Assembly (NCBI GenBank): GCA_965230615.1
Contig: OZ246012.1
Location: forward strand, 2,852,001-2,916,000
Direction of reading: 5' to 3'
Length of the DNA stretch: 64,000 nt
Source: G965230615 sp965230615
GTDB lineage: Bacteria > Pseudomonadota > Gammaproteobacteria > HTCC5015
Shown here: positions 51,007 through 60,015 of the stretch, piece after piece
Layout of the letters: each line of letters opens with the position of its first letter
How positions within the stretch are numbered: the stretch's first letter is position 1
The notes under the pieces: model-generated
What the model was told of the DNA's origin: nothing
Database searches by the model: none
What the model saw: only the letters and a program-made list of their open reading frames with translations
Position numbers and translations under genes: made by a program

Positions 51007-51568
51007 CGTGATCACTCCTGCCCAAAGTGTCCCGCACCAGGTAAAGGGCTGCTATGCTGCGTGCTTCAGTGCAATCTTCACGCGCAGCCAATTCACTGAT
51101 CGTTGCCAAGGGCCAAGGCACCACTTCCAACTCTTCGGGTTCATCACCTTCGAGCTTTTCATCGTATAGGTCCTGGGCCAGAATAATTTCTGTCTTATGT
51201 GCCATAAAGCCGGGCAGCACGGTTAATGAATTAATATGCTGCAGTTTATGTGCTCCTTTACCAATTTCTTCCTTTAATTCCCGGTTAGCGGCCTCCAAAT
51301 AGCTTTCATCAGGCTCAACGCGGCCTTTGGGAAGTTGTAGCTCATAACGTTGCGTACCTGCTGAATACTCCCGCACCAGCAATACCGTCTCCGGGTCGAG
51401 CATCGGCACAATCAAAACAGCTCCCCGCCCCTGACCGGCAATGCGACGATAGTGTCGTTGAACACCATTAGAGAAGCGTAACTGCATTTCTTCAATGCGG
51501 AATACGCGATCGGCGACTTCTTCTGCGGAGAGTAAGGTTGTATTGAGTATTTCTGGCGGCTTCGGCAT
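50999..51568 (-). CDS. nudE: ADP compounds hydrolase NudE
   Basis: A 189-residue Nudix hydrolase. The Nudix box is complete at about residues 80–102: GRVEPDESYLEAANRELKEE followed by IG. The family acts on ADP-ribose, NADH and Ap3A. Its place between cysQ and the divergent yrfG identifies it as NudE rather than NudF. The gene overlaps cysQ by 8 nt. Confidence 0.93.
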   Translation of the reverse strand: MPKPPEILNTTLLSAEEVADRVFRIEEMQLRFSNGVQRHYRRIAGQGRGAVLIVPMLDPETVLLVREYSAGTQRYELQLPKGRVEPDESYLEAANRELKEEIGKGAHKLQHINSLTVLPGFMAHKTEIILAQDLYDEKLEGDEPEELEVVPWPLATISELAAREDCTEARSIAALYLVRDTLGRSDHDV

Positions 51569-51699
51569 TTACATCTATTATATTTTTTGGCCTGATTGGC
51601 CTAAAATAATCATCCTCTATGAGCTTTTCTCTTATAGTAACAATATTAATTTAAATTTCTGCTGTATGCTTCACTATTATTAATGAGTCTGCAAAACAA

Positions 51700-52371
51700 A
51701 TGCTGAATTGGAACGATATCGAAACTATTTTGCTGGATATGGATGGCACATTGCTGGACCTGCATTTTGATAATTTTTTCTGGCAGCGGCATTTGGTGCA
51801 ACGCTATGCTGAGCTCAAATCCGTCCCCTTAAGCCGCGCAGAAGCGCTCTTATTTGATAAGTTTACCGCAACCCGTGGCTCCTTGAATTGGTATTGTCTG
51901 GACTTTTGGTCTGAGGAACTTGATGTCGATATCGTCGCCTTAAAACAGGAAGTTGAACACCTTATTGCCATTTTGCCGTTTGCCGAGGAGTTTCTAAAAG
52001 CAGCTCAAGGTAAGAAACGATTATGCCTGGTAACCAATGCGCATCGGGGTAGCCTGAATCTCAAGCTTGCCAAAACAGGCATAGACCGCTATTTCGATAA
52101 CATTATCAGCTCACACGATTATCAGCTGCCAAAAGAAAGCCCTGAATTCTGGCCCCTATTAATGCAAGACCTGCAATTTGCACCGGGCAAAACATTGCTG
52201 GCAGAAGATAACGCAACCGTTTTACAAACCGCCAAAGCATTTGGTATTGCGCACCTGCTTGCCATCGCGCAACCTGATACACAGGCTGAGCGTCGGATTA
52301 TTGACGATTTTACCAATATTGATAACTTTGCCATGCTGCCACCGATCACATCGAATGTATTGGCACCGTAG
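51700..52371 (+). CDS. yrfG: GMP/IMP nucleotidase (HAD family)
   Basis: A 223-residue HAD phosphatase: motif I ILLDMDGTLLDL (nucleophile Asp), motif II LVTNAH, Lys in QLPKESPEFW and motif IV TLLAEDNATVL. The YrfG-specific features are FWQRHLVQRYAELK and WYCLDFWSEEL. It dephosphorylates GMP and IMP. It diverges from nudE, the same neighbourhood as in E. coli and Pseudomonas. Confidence 0.93.
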   Translation: MLNWNDIETILLDMDGTLLDLHFDNFFWQRHLVQRYAELKSVPLSRAEALLFDKFTATRGSLNWYCLDFWSEELDVDIVALKQEVEHLIAILPFAEEFLKAAQGKKRLCLVTNAHRGSLNLKLAKTGIDRYFDNIISSHDYQLPKESPEFWPLLMQDLQFAPGKTLLAEDNATVLQTAKAFGIAHLLAIAQPDTQAERRIIDDFTNIDNFAMLPPITSNVLAP

Positions 52372-52569
52372 CCGTGCAGTCGACAAAGCTCCTCGTGTAT
52401 TGACCACTTTAAAGCAGGCTGGATACTGAGTAGGTACTGGGTGAATACCGGATCGGACTGCTGCTATTTTGCTGAATTTTCAGTGATTTTCTCTATATTT
52501 TTGTCATATAGACACACTATAATACGCCTCCGTTTTGAATAGAATTACCGTATAAATCATGGAGGATTT

Positions 52570-52845
52570 ATGCTCGAATCTATAAGGTTTATCGCCTTTA
52601 TTATTTTATTAGTGTGTTGCAATGTCATTATTGCCTCGCAAACCAGTAAGCCCAACGACAAGCAGTTGAACTCACGCAAGGACTTTGCGGAAAGCTGCAT
52701 CAAAAATGGCGGCACATGGCAGGGTTCAATTAAACATGGTGATTGCCACTATGAGCCTATACAGCAAGTGCAATTAGCCAAACAATGCTTTAATGAGGGC
52801 AAGGTATGGCAAGGCACATTTGAACAAGGCCATTGTCCCCAATAA
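52570..52845 (+). CDS. small exported protein with two Cys/WQG repeats
   Basis: A 91-residue protein. A signal peptide (residues 1–22, ending IIASQ) is followed by two copies of one motif: SCIKNGGTWQGSIKHGDC (about 43–60) and QCFNEGKVWQGTFEQGHC (about 71–88). Each is C-x(7)-WQG-x(5–6)-GxC, so each copy probably closes one disulphide in the periplasm. No family is recognised. GGAGGA precedes the ATG, and TATAAT lies at 52518–52523. Confidence 0.75.
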   Translation: MLESIRFIAFIILLVCCNVIIASQTSKPNDKQLNSRKDFAESCIKNGGTWQGSIKHGDCHYEPIQQVQLAKQCFNEGKVWQGTFEQGHCPQ

Positions 52846-52924
52846 TACTAAAGCTTATATAAGCGCCTAGCCTACTGTGCTCTTAATCTAGAACCTTGTT
52901 TATAAAACACAAGTCTGTGCTGGC

Positions 52925-53452
52925 TTAGCTGTCTGTATGCTCGGTTTTGCTGGCAGTAGGCGCCTGCCACAATGCAGGCAAAAAGTATTCCGCGACCAGT
53001 AGCGGCTTATTTTGCAGATAAAATACACTGCGCCGCCCCCATAAGTCTGCCGCTTGCCGGGTAATTTGCAACTTACCGCGGCGCATACTGCGATCAGTGA
53101 ATAATGTTGCCCCTAATGAACGGCTGCCTTGATATTTAAGTCGCTGCAAACGGCCACTAAAACTCGTCACCGGGATAATGCTACGTGCATATATCCAGGC
53201 CTGCCCATGGCACTGCAGCTCTACTTCTCGTAGCAACGCGCGCAAACCGGGCTTGAGTTGCAGTGCTTGTGCGGTAGGCAGATCAATATATTGATATTCC
53301 TGCTTTAGCACGCGCACTTGAAAGCCATTGCAGGCACAGGCCCTTTTGATGCGTGCCGTTAAGGAATCTGTTGTGATTAACCAAGAATAAAGTTCCGCTG
53401 GAATTTCGGCTTGCATAAAACAGCGATACTGCTGCCACTTTTCTTTTGACAT
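52925..53452 (-). CDS. ubiC: chorismate lyase
   Basis: A 175-residue UbiC protein, which splits chorismate to 4-hydroxybenzoate and pyruvate for ubiquinone. Signature stretches are LLREVELQCHGQAWIYARSI, PVTSFSGRL and LGATLFTDRSMRRGKLQI. It starts 3 nt after recG rather than next to ubiA, which lies about 21 kb away. It is the last gene of the minus-strand block. Confidence 0.92.
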   Translation of the reverse strand: MSKEKWQQYRCFMQAEIPAELYSWLITTDSLTARIKRACACNGFQVRVLKQEYQYIDLPTAQALQLKPGLRALLREVELQCHGQAWIYARSIIPVTSFSGRLQRLKYQGSRSLGATLFTDRSMRRGKLQITRQAADLWGRRSVFYLQNKPLLVAEYFLPALWQAPTASKTEHTDS

Positions 53453-53455
53453 AAA

Positions 53456-55585
53456 TTAAACCCGGCGAAAATCCTGTTTATCTCCCAGCCAGCGATCAAT
53501 CAGTGGCTGTACAACATCGGCATACTTTTCTTGTAATAAGTCAGCTGTTGCTTGCACTTGCGGCAATAAATCAGCATCACGGCTAATATCGGCAATATGA
53601 AAATCGATTAAACCGGTTTGCTTAGTGCCCAATAACTCACCTGGGCCACGCATTTCTAAATCCTGCTTGGCAATCTCAAAGCCATCGCTGTTGTTACGCA
53701 TTATCTCCAAACGCTGTTTGGCGCGCTCAGATAATGGCGAATGATACATCAATACACAACTGCTTGCCTGACGCCCCCGCCCAACACGACCTCGCAACTG
53801 ATGCAGTTGCGCCAGGCCTAAGCGCTCAGCATTTTCGATAACCATCAGGCTGGCATTGGGGACATCAACACCCACCTCAATCACAGTGGTTGCAACCAGC
53901 AAATCAATACGCTGCTCTTTAAAGTCGCGCATGATGCTTTCTTTTTCCGCTGACTTCAAGCGCCCGTGTACAAGGCCGATGCTTAACTCGGGTAATAACT
54001 CGGCTAATAAGGTCGCGGTATCTTCTGCTGCCTGACACTGCAATACATCAGACTCTTCAATCAAGGTACACACCCAATAAGCTTGCTGGCCAGCATGACA
54101 AGCATTGGCAATACGCGTGACCACTTCATCACGGCGACTTTCACTGATAACTACGGTTTTAACCGGCGTACGACCGGGCGGCAGTTCATCAATAACAGAA
54201 TAATCTAAGTCCGCATAAGCGGTCATGGCTAAAGTACGGGGAATCGGCGTTGCGGTCATTGTGATTTGATGAGGATGCTGACCTTGTATTGCTTGCAAGC
54301 TATCCTCCATAGCATCACTTGTTGCTGCCGGCCTCACGCCTTTGTCTCGCAATGCCAAACGCTGATGCACGCCAAAACGATGTTGTTCATCAACAATCAA
54401 TAAGGCCAAATCATAAAAATTTACCTCATCCTGAAATAATGCATGTGTACCCACAATGACATCTGTCTCACCCGTTTCCAAGGCACTGAGTGTTGCACGC
54501 CGGTCTTTCGCTTTCATTTTGCTGGCCAGACAGTTCACCTGACAGCCCAAAGGCTCTAGCCATTGCTTAAAGTTTTGATAGTGCTGCTCGGCCAATAATT
54601 CAGTAGGCGCCATAAACGCCACCTGATAACCTGCTTCAATCACATCCAATACCGCCATGGCCGCCACCAAAGTTTTACCCGAACCGACATCACCCTGCAC
54701 CAGACGCATAGCCGGATAAGGCTTACGTATATCGTCGATAATGTCCTGTATAACGCGTTGCTGCGCAGCGGTTAATTGAAACGGTAAATTTGCCAGACAT
54801 TGCTGACGTAAATTGCCTTGCACCTCAATAACAATCGCGCGTTCTTGCTGCGCCTTCGCGCGCAAGCGCCTGAAGGCTAAATGATGTGCTAATAATTCTT
54901 CAAATGCCAGGCGTTGCTGGGTGGGATGCAAACCATCCATTAATTCTTGCACAGAAGCATCCGGTGGTGGTCGGTGTACATAGTGTAAGGACTCAGCCAA
55001 TGCTGGCAGATTTAATGATTGCAATACTTCTGACGGCAACCACTCAGGCAATAATGCTGGCTCATTGAGTAAGGCTAACACCTGATCACTCAGCTGACGC
55101 AACTTGGTTTGCTGAATGCCTTCGGTCGCTGGATAAAATGGCGTTAGATGTTCATCGACAGCACCGGGTTCATCATCTGTGATACGGCGATATTCAGGAT
55201 GAATCATTTCCAAACCGCCGCGACCTAAACGCGCTTCACCAAAACAACGTAAGCGCACACCTCGTTCTAAGGCCTGACGTTGCGCATTACTGAAATAAAA
55301 AAACCGCAAGGTAAGACTGCCTGTACCATCGGCCACCCGGCATAGTAAGCTACGACGCTTGCCAAAGCTCACCTCGGTTAACTGCACTTCAACTTCCACC
55401 ACCGCTTCACTACCTTGCCGTAGCGCGCCAAGCGGCACCACTCGCGTTCGGTCTTGATAACGTAATGGCAAATGAAATAACACATCCTGCACCGTTTGAA
55501 TATGCAAACGCTGCAAGCGCTGGGCCTGCTGTGGCCCAATTCCTTTGAGTTGGATCACCGAATCAGTCAGCGTGAGTTTTGCCAT
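53456..55585 (-). CDS. recG: ATP-dependent DNA helicase RecG
   Basis: A 709-residue helicase that remodels stalled forks and recombination junctions. The N-terminal wedge (OB-fold) domain occupies about 1–250. Helicase motif I is QGDVGSGKTLVAAM, motif II LLIVDEQHRFGVHQR (DEQH), motif III TMTATPIPRTLAMT and motif VI LRGRVGRGRQASSCVL. Length and motifs are typical. It lies 32 nt after ridA and 3 nt before ubiC. Confidence 0.96.
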   Translation of the reverse strand: MAKLTLTDSVIQLKGIGPQQAQRLQRLHIQTVQDVLFHLPLRYQDRTRVVPLGALRQGSEAVVEVEVQLTEVSFGKRRSLLCRVADGTGSLTLRFFYFSNAQRQALERGVRLRCFGEARLGRGGLEMIHPEYRRITDDEPGAVDEHLTPFYPATEGIQQTKLRQLSDQVLALLNEPALLPEWLPSEVLQSLNLPALAESLHYVHRPPPDASVQELMDGLHPTQQRLAFEELLAHHLAFRRLRAKAQQERAIVIEVQGNLRQQCLANLPFQLTAAQQRVIQDIIDDIRKPYPAMRLVQGDVGSGKTLVAAMAVLDVIEAGYQVAFMAPTELLAEQHYQNFKQWLEPLGCQVNCLASKMKAKDRRATLSALETGETDVIVGTHALFQDEVNFYDLALLIVDEQHRFGVHQRLALRDKGVRPAATSDAMEDSLQAIQGQHPHQITMTATPIPRTLAMTAYADLDYSVIDELPPGRTPVKTVVISESRRDEVVTRIANACHAGQQAYWVCTLIEESDVLQCQAAEDTATLLAELLPELSIGLVHGRLKSAEKESIMRDFKEQRIDLLVATTVIEVGVDVPNASLMVIENAERLGLAQLHQLRGRVGRGRQASSCVLMYHSPLSERAKQRLEIMRNNSDGFEIAKQDLEMRGPGELLGTKQTGLIDFHIADISRDADLLPQVQATADLLQEKYADVVQPLIDRWLGDKQDFRRV

Positions 55586-55617
55586 AAGCTGCCTGACGGT
55601 TTATCGTTGAGCTGGCC

Positions 55618-56010
55618 TTAAGCTGACTCCGGCAAAACCATAACGCCATCCACTTCCACCTGTGCCCCTTTTGGTAAGGCCGCCACACCCACAGCCGCCC
55701 GGGCTGGATAAGGTGATTGAAAAAGGGTTTCCATGGCAGCATTGATTTTTGGGAAATGTGCTAAGTCAGTTAAATAGACATTTAACTTTACAATATCTGC
55801 CAGAGAGCCGCCAGCGGCTTTAGCGACCGCCGCCAGATTGGTAAACGCCTGGGTAATTTGTGCATCGATATCATCAGATACCAGTGCCATGGTTGCCGGT
55901 ACTAATGGAATCTGCCCAGATAAATAAACAGTGTTAGCGGTTTTAACCGCTTGGGAATAGGTACCAATCGCTTGTGGTGCCTGATCAGTCGCAATAACAG
56001 ATTTGCTCAT
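55618..56010 (-). CDS. ridA: RidA-family enamine/imine deaminase
   Basis: A 130-residue trimeric protein of the YjgF/RidA family. It hydrolyses reactive 2-aminoacrylate and related enamines. The motifs are APQAIGTYSQAV, VYLSGQIPLVPAT, VKLNVYLTDLAHF and PARAAVGVAALPKGAQVEV, with the active Arg in ARAAV. It sits between the DUF971 gene (18 nt) and recG (32 nt). Confidence 0.94.
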   Translation of the reverse strand: MSKSVIATDQAPQAIGTYSQAVKTANTVYLSGQIPLVPATMALVSDDIDAQITQAFTNLAAVAKAAGGSLADIVKLNVYLTDLAHFPKINAAMETLFQSPYPARAAVGVAALPKGAQVEVDGVMVLPESA

Positions 56011-56028
56011 AACGCTCCCTTCATTAAA

Positions 56029-56382
56029 TTATGCTTTTCGCTGATGACCGGCGGCACTTAAACGGCCTAGATAATTCTGCCATTTGGCAGTGTATTCAGT
56101 GCTGAGTTCGTAGAGATAATCCCAGGAATACAAGCCTGTCTCATGGCCGTCATTAAAAATCAAACGCACCGCATATTGTCCTACAGGATCAATGGCGGTG
56201 ATCAATACATCTTCCTTACCTACCTGTAATACAGCATCATCCGGGCCATGACCTCTGACTTCGGCAGACGGCGAGTACACTCTTAAGTATTCGCAAGACA
56301 GCTCAGCATGCACACCATCATCAAAGGTAAGCTCTAATATTCTTGAGCGACTATGCAGTTTAATCTCGGTAGGTTTTGGCAT
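56029..56382 (-). CDS. DUF971-domain protein
   Basis: A 117-residue protein matching DUF971, the N-terminal domain type of gamma-butyrobetaine hydroxylases: ELTFDDGVHAELSCEYLRVY, AIDPVGQYAVRLIFNDGHET and GLYSWDYLYEL. It lies 5 nt after hslU, a conserved neighbour in many gammaproteobacteria. The exact role is unknown; the fold may bind Zn or Fe. Confidence 0.92.
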   Translation of the reverse strand: MPKPTEIKLHSRSRILELTFDDGVHAELSCEYLRVYSPSAEVRGHGPDDAVLQVGKEDVLITAIDPVGQYAVRLIFNDGHETGLYSWDYLYELSTEYTAKWQNYLGRLSAAGHQRKA

Positions 56383-56387
56383 GATAA

Positions 56388-57731
56388 CTATAATATATAC
56401 CGGCTTAAGTCTTGGTCTTCTACCAACTCACCAAGATGCTGCTCAACATAATCGGCATCGACGATAACACCGGCGTCCGATAAATCTGAGGCATCATAAG
56501 AGACTTCTTCTAATAAACGCTCGATCACGGTATGCAAACGACGCGCACCAATGTTCTCGGTGGTTTCATTCACATGAAAGGCAATTTCGGCAATGCGGCG
56601 CACACCGCTGTCGGTAAATTCAACCTTAACATTTTCAGTGCCAATCAACGCGGCGTACTGCCGTGTTAAAGAATAATCAGGCTCTTTTAAGATACGCTCA
56701 AAGTCAGCTGCTGCTAACGCATTTAACTCAACCCGTATGGGTAAGCGACCTTGCAGTTCGGGAATTAAATCAGAAGGCTTTGCCAAATGAAATGCGCCCG
56801 AGGCGATGAATAATATATGGTCGGTTTTAATCATGCCATACTTCGTCGAGACAGTGCTGCCTTCAACCAAGGGCAATAGATCGCGCTGCACGCCTTCGCG
56901 TGATACATCGGCACCACCATGCTCGCCTTTTTTAGCGACTTTATCAATTTCGTCAATAAACACAATGCCATTTTGTTCGGCATTTTCCAATGCCTGTATT
57001 TTTAACTCATCTTCATTGATCAGCTTGGCGGCTTCTTCATCGGTTAACAGTTTCAACGCTTCTTTGACTTTTAACTTACGCGTACGGGTTTTTTGCCCAC
57101 CCATATTTTGAAACATGTTTTGCAACTGGCTGGTCATATCTTCCATACCCGGCGGTGCCATAATCTCTATGCCAACCGGTACAGCCTGCACATCTATTTC
57201 AATCTCTTTGTCATCCAGCGAACCTTCGCGCAGTCGCTTACGAAACTTCTGCCGTGTTTCGGGATAACTGCCTTCGGCCTCGCTATCACTGTCAACTGCG
57301 GTAAAACCCATTGATGGCCGTGGCAATAAAACATCCAACACACGCTCTTCTGCGGCATCTTCAGCCCGTGAGCGTACTTTATTCATAGCTTGCTCGCGCA
57401 ATTGTTTCACTGCAACATCGGCTAGGTCTTTGATAATGGTTTCAACTTCACGCCCGACATAACCGACTTCGGTAAATTTAGTTGCCTCCACTTTAACAAA
57501 TGGCGCATTGGCTAACTTAGCCAAGCGGCGGGCAATTTCAGTTTTACCGACACCGGTAGGGCCTATCATCAAAATATTTTTGGGGGTAATCTCATTGCGC
57601 ATATTTTCATCGAGCTGCATACGCCGCCAGCGATTACGCAGTGCAATCGCAACAGCGCGCTTAGCCGAATCCTGACCAATGATGTATTTATCCAGTTCCT
57701 GGACAATTTCGCGAGGTGTCATTTCAGACAT
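56388..57731 (-). CDS. hslU: ATP-dependent protease ATPase subunit HslU
   Basis: A 447-residue AAA+ unfoldase that feeds substrates to HslV. Walker A is MIGPTGVGKTEIARRLA, Walker B is IVFIDEIDKVAKK, and the I-domain lies at about 110–245. The sensor region is ELQGRLPIRVEL, and the C-terminal tail DLSRYIL docks into HslV. It follows hslV by 59 nt and is controlled by the sigma-32 promoter there. Confidence 0.97.
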   Translation of the reverse strand: MSEMTPREIVQELDKYIIGQDSAKRAVAIALRNRWRRMQLDENMRNEITPKNILMIGPTGVGKTEIARRLAKLANAPFVKVEATKFTEVGYVGREVETIIKDLADVAVKQLREQAMNKVRSRAEDAAEERVLDVLLPRPSMGFTAVDSDSEAEGSYPETRQKFRKRLREGSLDDKEIEIDVQAVPVGIEIMAPPGMEDMTSQLQNMFQNMGGQKTRTRKLKVKEALKLLTDEEAAKLINEDELKIQALENAEQNGIVFIDEIDKVAKKGEHGGADVSREGVQRDLLPLVEGSTVSTKYGMIKTDHILFIASGAFHLAKPSDLIPELQGRLPIRVELNALAAADFERILKEPDYSLTRQYAALIGTENVKVEFTDSGVRRIAEIAFHVNETTENIGARRLHTVIERLLEEVSYDASDLSDAGVIVDADYVEQHLGELVEDQDLSRYIL

Positions 57732-57790
57732 AATAATTCAATAAACCTTATTGTTGGTATTTAAGCCGCACTGTTGTTATCAGCACGCGC

Positions 57791-58330
57791 TTAGCATTTT
57801 AATTCTTCTATGGTGAGCTGATGGTTTGTATAAATACAAATATCACCGGCAATCTTAAGGCTGCGCTCGACAATCTCTCGGGCGCTTAAATCGGAGTTTT
57901 CTAATAACGCCGTGGCAGCCGACTGTGCAAATGGCCCACCCGAGCCAATGGCCACCAGGCTATTTTCCGGCTCAATCACATCACCATTACCGGAAATCAC
58001 CAGCGATACATTTTTATCCGCCACACTCAGTAGGGCTTCTAAGTTTCGCAATATTTTATCGGTGCGCCAGTCTTTGGCCATCTCAACAGCAGCGCGGGTG
58101 AGGTTGCCGCTATACTGCTCTAGCTTACCTTCAAACTTCTCAAACAAGGTAAACGCATCGGCCGTGGCCCCGGCAAAACCCGCCAACACCTGGTCGTTAT
58201 ATAACCGCCGGACTTTACGGGCATTACCCTTCATAATGGTATTCCCCAGAGTTACCTGCCCATCTCCCCCAATCACAACTGTATCGCCACGTCTGACCGA
58301 TAATATGGTGGTACCGTGAAACTGTTCCAA
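57791..58330 (-). CDS. hslV: ATP-dependent protease peptidase subunit HslV
   Basis: A 179-residue proteasome-like peptidase. A six-residue propeptide (MEQFHG) precedes the active Thr in TTILSVRRGDTVVIGGDGQ. LAGFAGATADAFTLFEKFE and VAIGSGGPFAQSAATAL are family motifs. With HslU it degrades misfolded and regulatory proteins. A near-perfect sigma-32 promoter lies 31–58 nt before its start. Confidence 0.97.
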   Translation of the reverse strand: MEQFHGTTILSVRRGDTVVIGGDGQVTLGNTIMKGNARKVRRLYNDQVLAGFAGATADAFTLFEKFEGKLEQYSGNLTRAAVEMAKDWRTDKILRNLEALLSVADKNVSLVISGNGDVIEPENSLVAIGSGGPFAQSAATALLENSDLSAREIVERSLKIAGDICIYTNHQLTIEELKC

Positions 58331-58360
58331 GTGCTGCTCCTAAGCGAATATGATCTTCAG

Positions 58361-58388
58361 ATATGGGGATTTTACCAGGGAATTCAAG
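58361..58388 (-). promoter_or_regulatory. sigma-32 heat-shock promoter of hslVU
   Basis: On the minus strand CTTGAAT (58388–58382), a 13-nt spacer and CCCCATAT (58368–58361) match the sigma-32 consensus CTTGAAA-N13-CCCCATNT with one mismatch. It lies in the 84-nt gap between xerC and hslV, so hslVU can be induced apart from the upstream genes. Confidence 0.87.
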
Positions 58389-58414
58389 CTCATGTAGTTG
58401 CAATACAGCGCATC

Positions 58415-59326
58415 TTATTTCTTCTTCGCTCGCGGATGTGCTGTGTCGTAAATGTTGGCTAAGTATTGAAAGTCTAAATGCGTATAAACCTGTGTGGTGC
58501 TGATATCGGCATGGCCCAGCAGCTCCTGTACCGCGCGAATGTTGCTCGATGATTCCAGCAAATGTGTCGCAAAGGAATGTCGTAGCATATGCGGATGCAA
58601 GTTCATTGCAAGGCCCTGTTGCTTAGCCCAATGTAATAGCCGCTGTTGCACACCCCGTGCCGATAAACGCTGTCCACGGTTATTAATAAACACTGCAGCC
58701 TCATCAAGCTCTTTTAGCAACTGTGGACGTATTTTCAACCAGGCAAGCACGGCCTGCTTGGCTTTGCCGCCAATATGCGCAAAGCGTGCTTTGCCGCCTT
58801 TACCTTCAACCGTTAAGCTGCTGTCTTGTAAGTCAATATTGCTCACATCTAAACTGACCAGCTCAGAGAGTCGCAGCCCAGCAGAATACATCAGCTCTAA
58901 CATGGCTTTGTCGCGCAAGGCTAATGGCGCCTGGCTTTTAATATCCAACAGACGATTGATTTGATCGGCATCGAGTACCTTGGGTAATTTTTTATCGGCT
59001 TGCGGCGCTTTAACATCATTCGCCGGATTTTGTTGCGCAAGCCCCTCACGCATAAGATAGGTATAGAAAGAACGAATCGCCGATAACTGCCTGGCAATGC
59101 TGCGCCCTTGTAAACCTTGCCGATGCAACTTGGCCGCAAAGCCGCGCACTGTTTGGCTATGCACTAAAGTAACATCGAGAATATTTTGCGACTGGCAATA
59201 ATCTGCAAACTGCTGCAAATCACGCTGATAACTGTCAATGGTTTTGGGTGAGTAACGTTTTTCTATCGTCAGGTAATGTAAAAATGCCTGGCTGTGTTGC
59301 TGCAACGCTGATGTTGTGGCGGTCAT
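58415..59326 (-). CDS. xerC: tyrosine recombinase XerC
   Basis: A 303-residue recombinase that resolves chromosome dimers at dif with XerD. The N-terminal SAM-like domain is at about 8–100. The catalytic residues are Arg152 (AGLRLSELV), Lys176 (EGKGGKAR), His246/Arg249 (HPHMLRHSFATHLLE), His272 (LGHADISTTQ) and nucleophile Tyr281 (VYTHL). The dapF–DUF484–xerC context separates it from XerD and from integron or phage integrases. The start overlaps the DUF484 stop (TAATG). Confidence 0.95.
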   Translation of the reverse strand: MTATTSALQQHSQAFLHYLTIEKRYSPKTIDSYQRDLQQFADYCQSQNILDVTLVHSQTVRGFAAKLHRQGLQGRSIARQLSAIRSFYTYLMREGLAQQNPANDVKAPQADKKLPKVLDADQINRLLDIKSQAPLALRDKAMLELMYSAGLRLSELVSLDVSNIDLQDSSLTVEGKGGKARFAHIGGKAKQAVLAWLKIRPQLLKELDEAAVFINNRGQRLSARGVQQRLLHWAKQQGLAMNLHPHMLRHSFATHLLESSSNIRAVQELLGHADISTTQVYTHLDFQYLANIYDTAHPRAKKK

Positions 59327-60015
59327 TACTCGCCGGTATGTACCGCGATGGCGCTACTTAAGAGGTCACCTAAGTGTGTTAAAAATAACGCACCCATCTC
59401 TGGGTTAAACTGATCTGCTTCACGACTGCCTAAGCCGAGTAAGCCTAAGGACTTAGCGGCCTTTAATGGCACAATTGCCGCAGAGGCGACTTCTTCGGTA
59501 TTACTGGTAAACAGATAACTCAATTGTTCAGGCCTTATGCGACCGCATAACGGCTTATCGCTGCTTAACACTTCAGCAAACAGTTGCTCGCTTTGCTCGT
59601 CGTGTAAGCACAGCTCATTATCATCGCTGATATCCGGCAATAAACGCAGTACCACAAAGTCGGTTTGAAATAACTCGCGCACTTTATCTTGTGTGACCGC
59701 AACCACATCTGACAGACAACGTGACTTTAATAGCTCATTTGAAAAGCTATGCAATAGGGTGCTGAGTTGTTCGTTCTCGCGCGCAATTTGCACCAGCTCC
59801 ATTAGCTTGCGCTCCAAGCTGCGGTTTTGTTCGCGCAAAACGGCAATCTGGCGCTCAATTAATGAGATAGCATCACCGGTTGTGGGGTGTTGCAATTTCA
59901 TTATCGCCAACAGCTGTGGATGCTGCTCAAAGAATTCTGGGTGCTTGCGCAGATACTCAGCTACATTTTCTTCGCTGATCGGCTCTGCTGTGGTGACGTT
60001 CTGTTGGCTGCTCAT
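59326..60015 (-). CDS. DUF484 (GAF-like) protein
   Basis: A 229-residue protein of the DUF484/YigA type. It has the N-terminal helical motif ENVAEYLRKHPEFFEQHPQL, a helix IERQIAVLREQNRSLERKL and a GAF-like domain from about residue 85. Its function is unknown, but it lies between dapF and xerC in most gammaproteobacteria. The ATG at 60015 overlaps the dapF stop (ATGA), and its stop overlaps the xerC start, so the three genes are coupled. Confidence 0.92.
   Translation of the reverse strand: MSSQQNVTTAEPISEENVAEYLRKHPEFFEQHPQLLAIMKLQHPTTGDAISLIERQIAVLREQNRSLERKLMELVQIARENEQLSTLLHSFSNELLKSRCLSDVVAVTQDKVRELFQTDFVVLRLLPDISDDNELCLHDEQSEQLFAEVLSSDKPLCGRIRPEQLSYLFTSNTEEVASAAIVPLKAAKSLGLLGLGSREADQFNPEMGALFLTHLGDLLSSAIAVHTGE

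Noticed and set aside
56806..57314. Plus-strand frames inside hslU
   Set aside because: They are antisense shadows of a highly conserved gene and show no family motifs.
58494..58964. 156-residue plus-strand frame inside xerC
   Set aside because: It is antisense to the catalytic domain of xerC; its Cys/Ser-rich composition is typical of a shadow frame.
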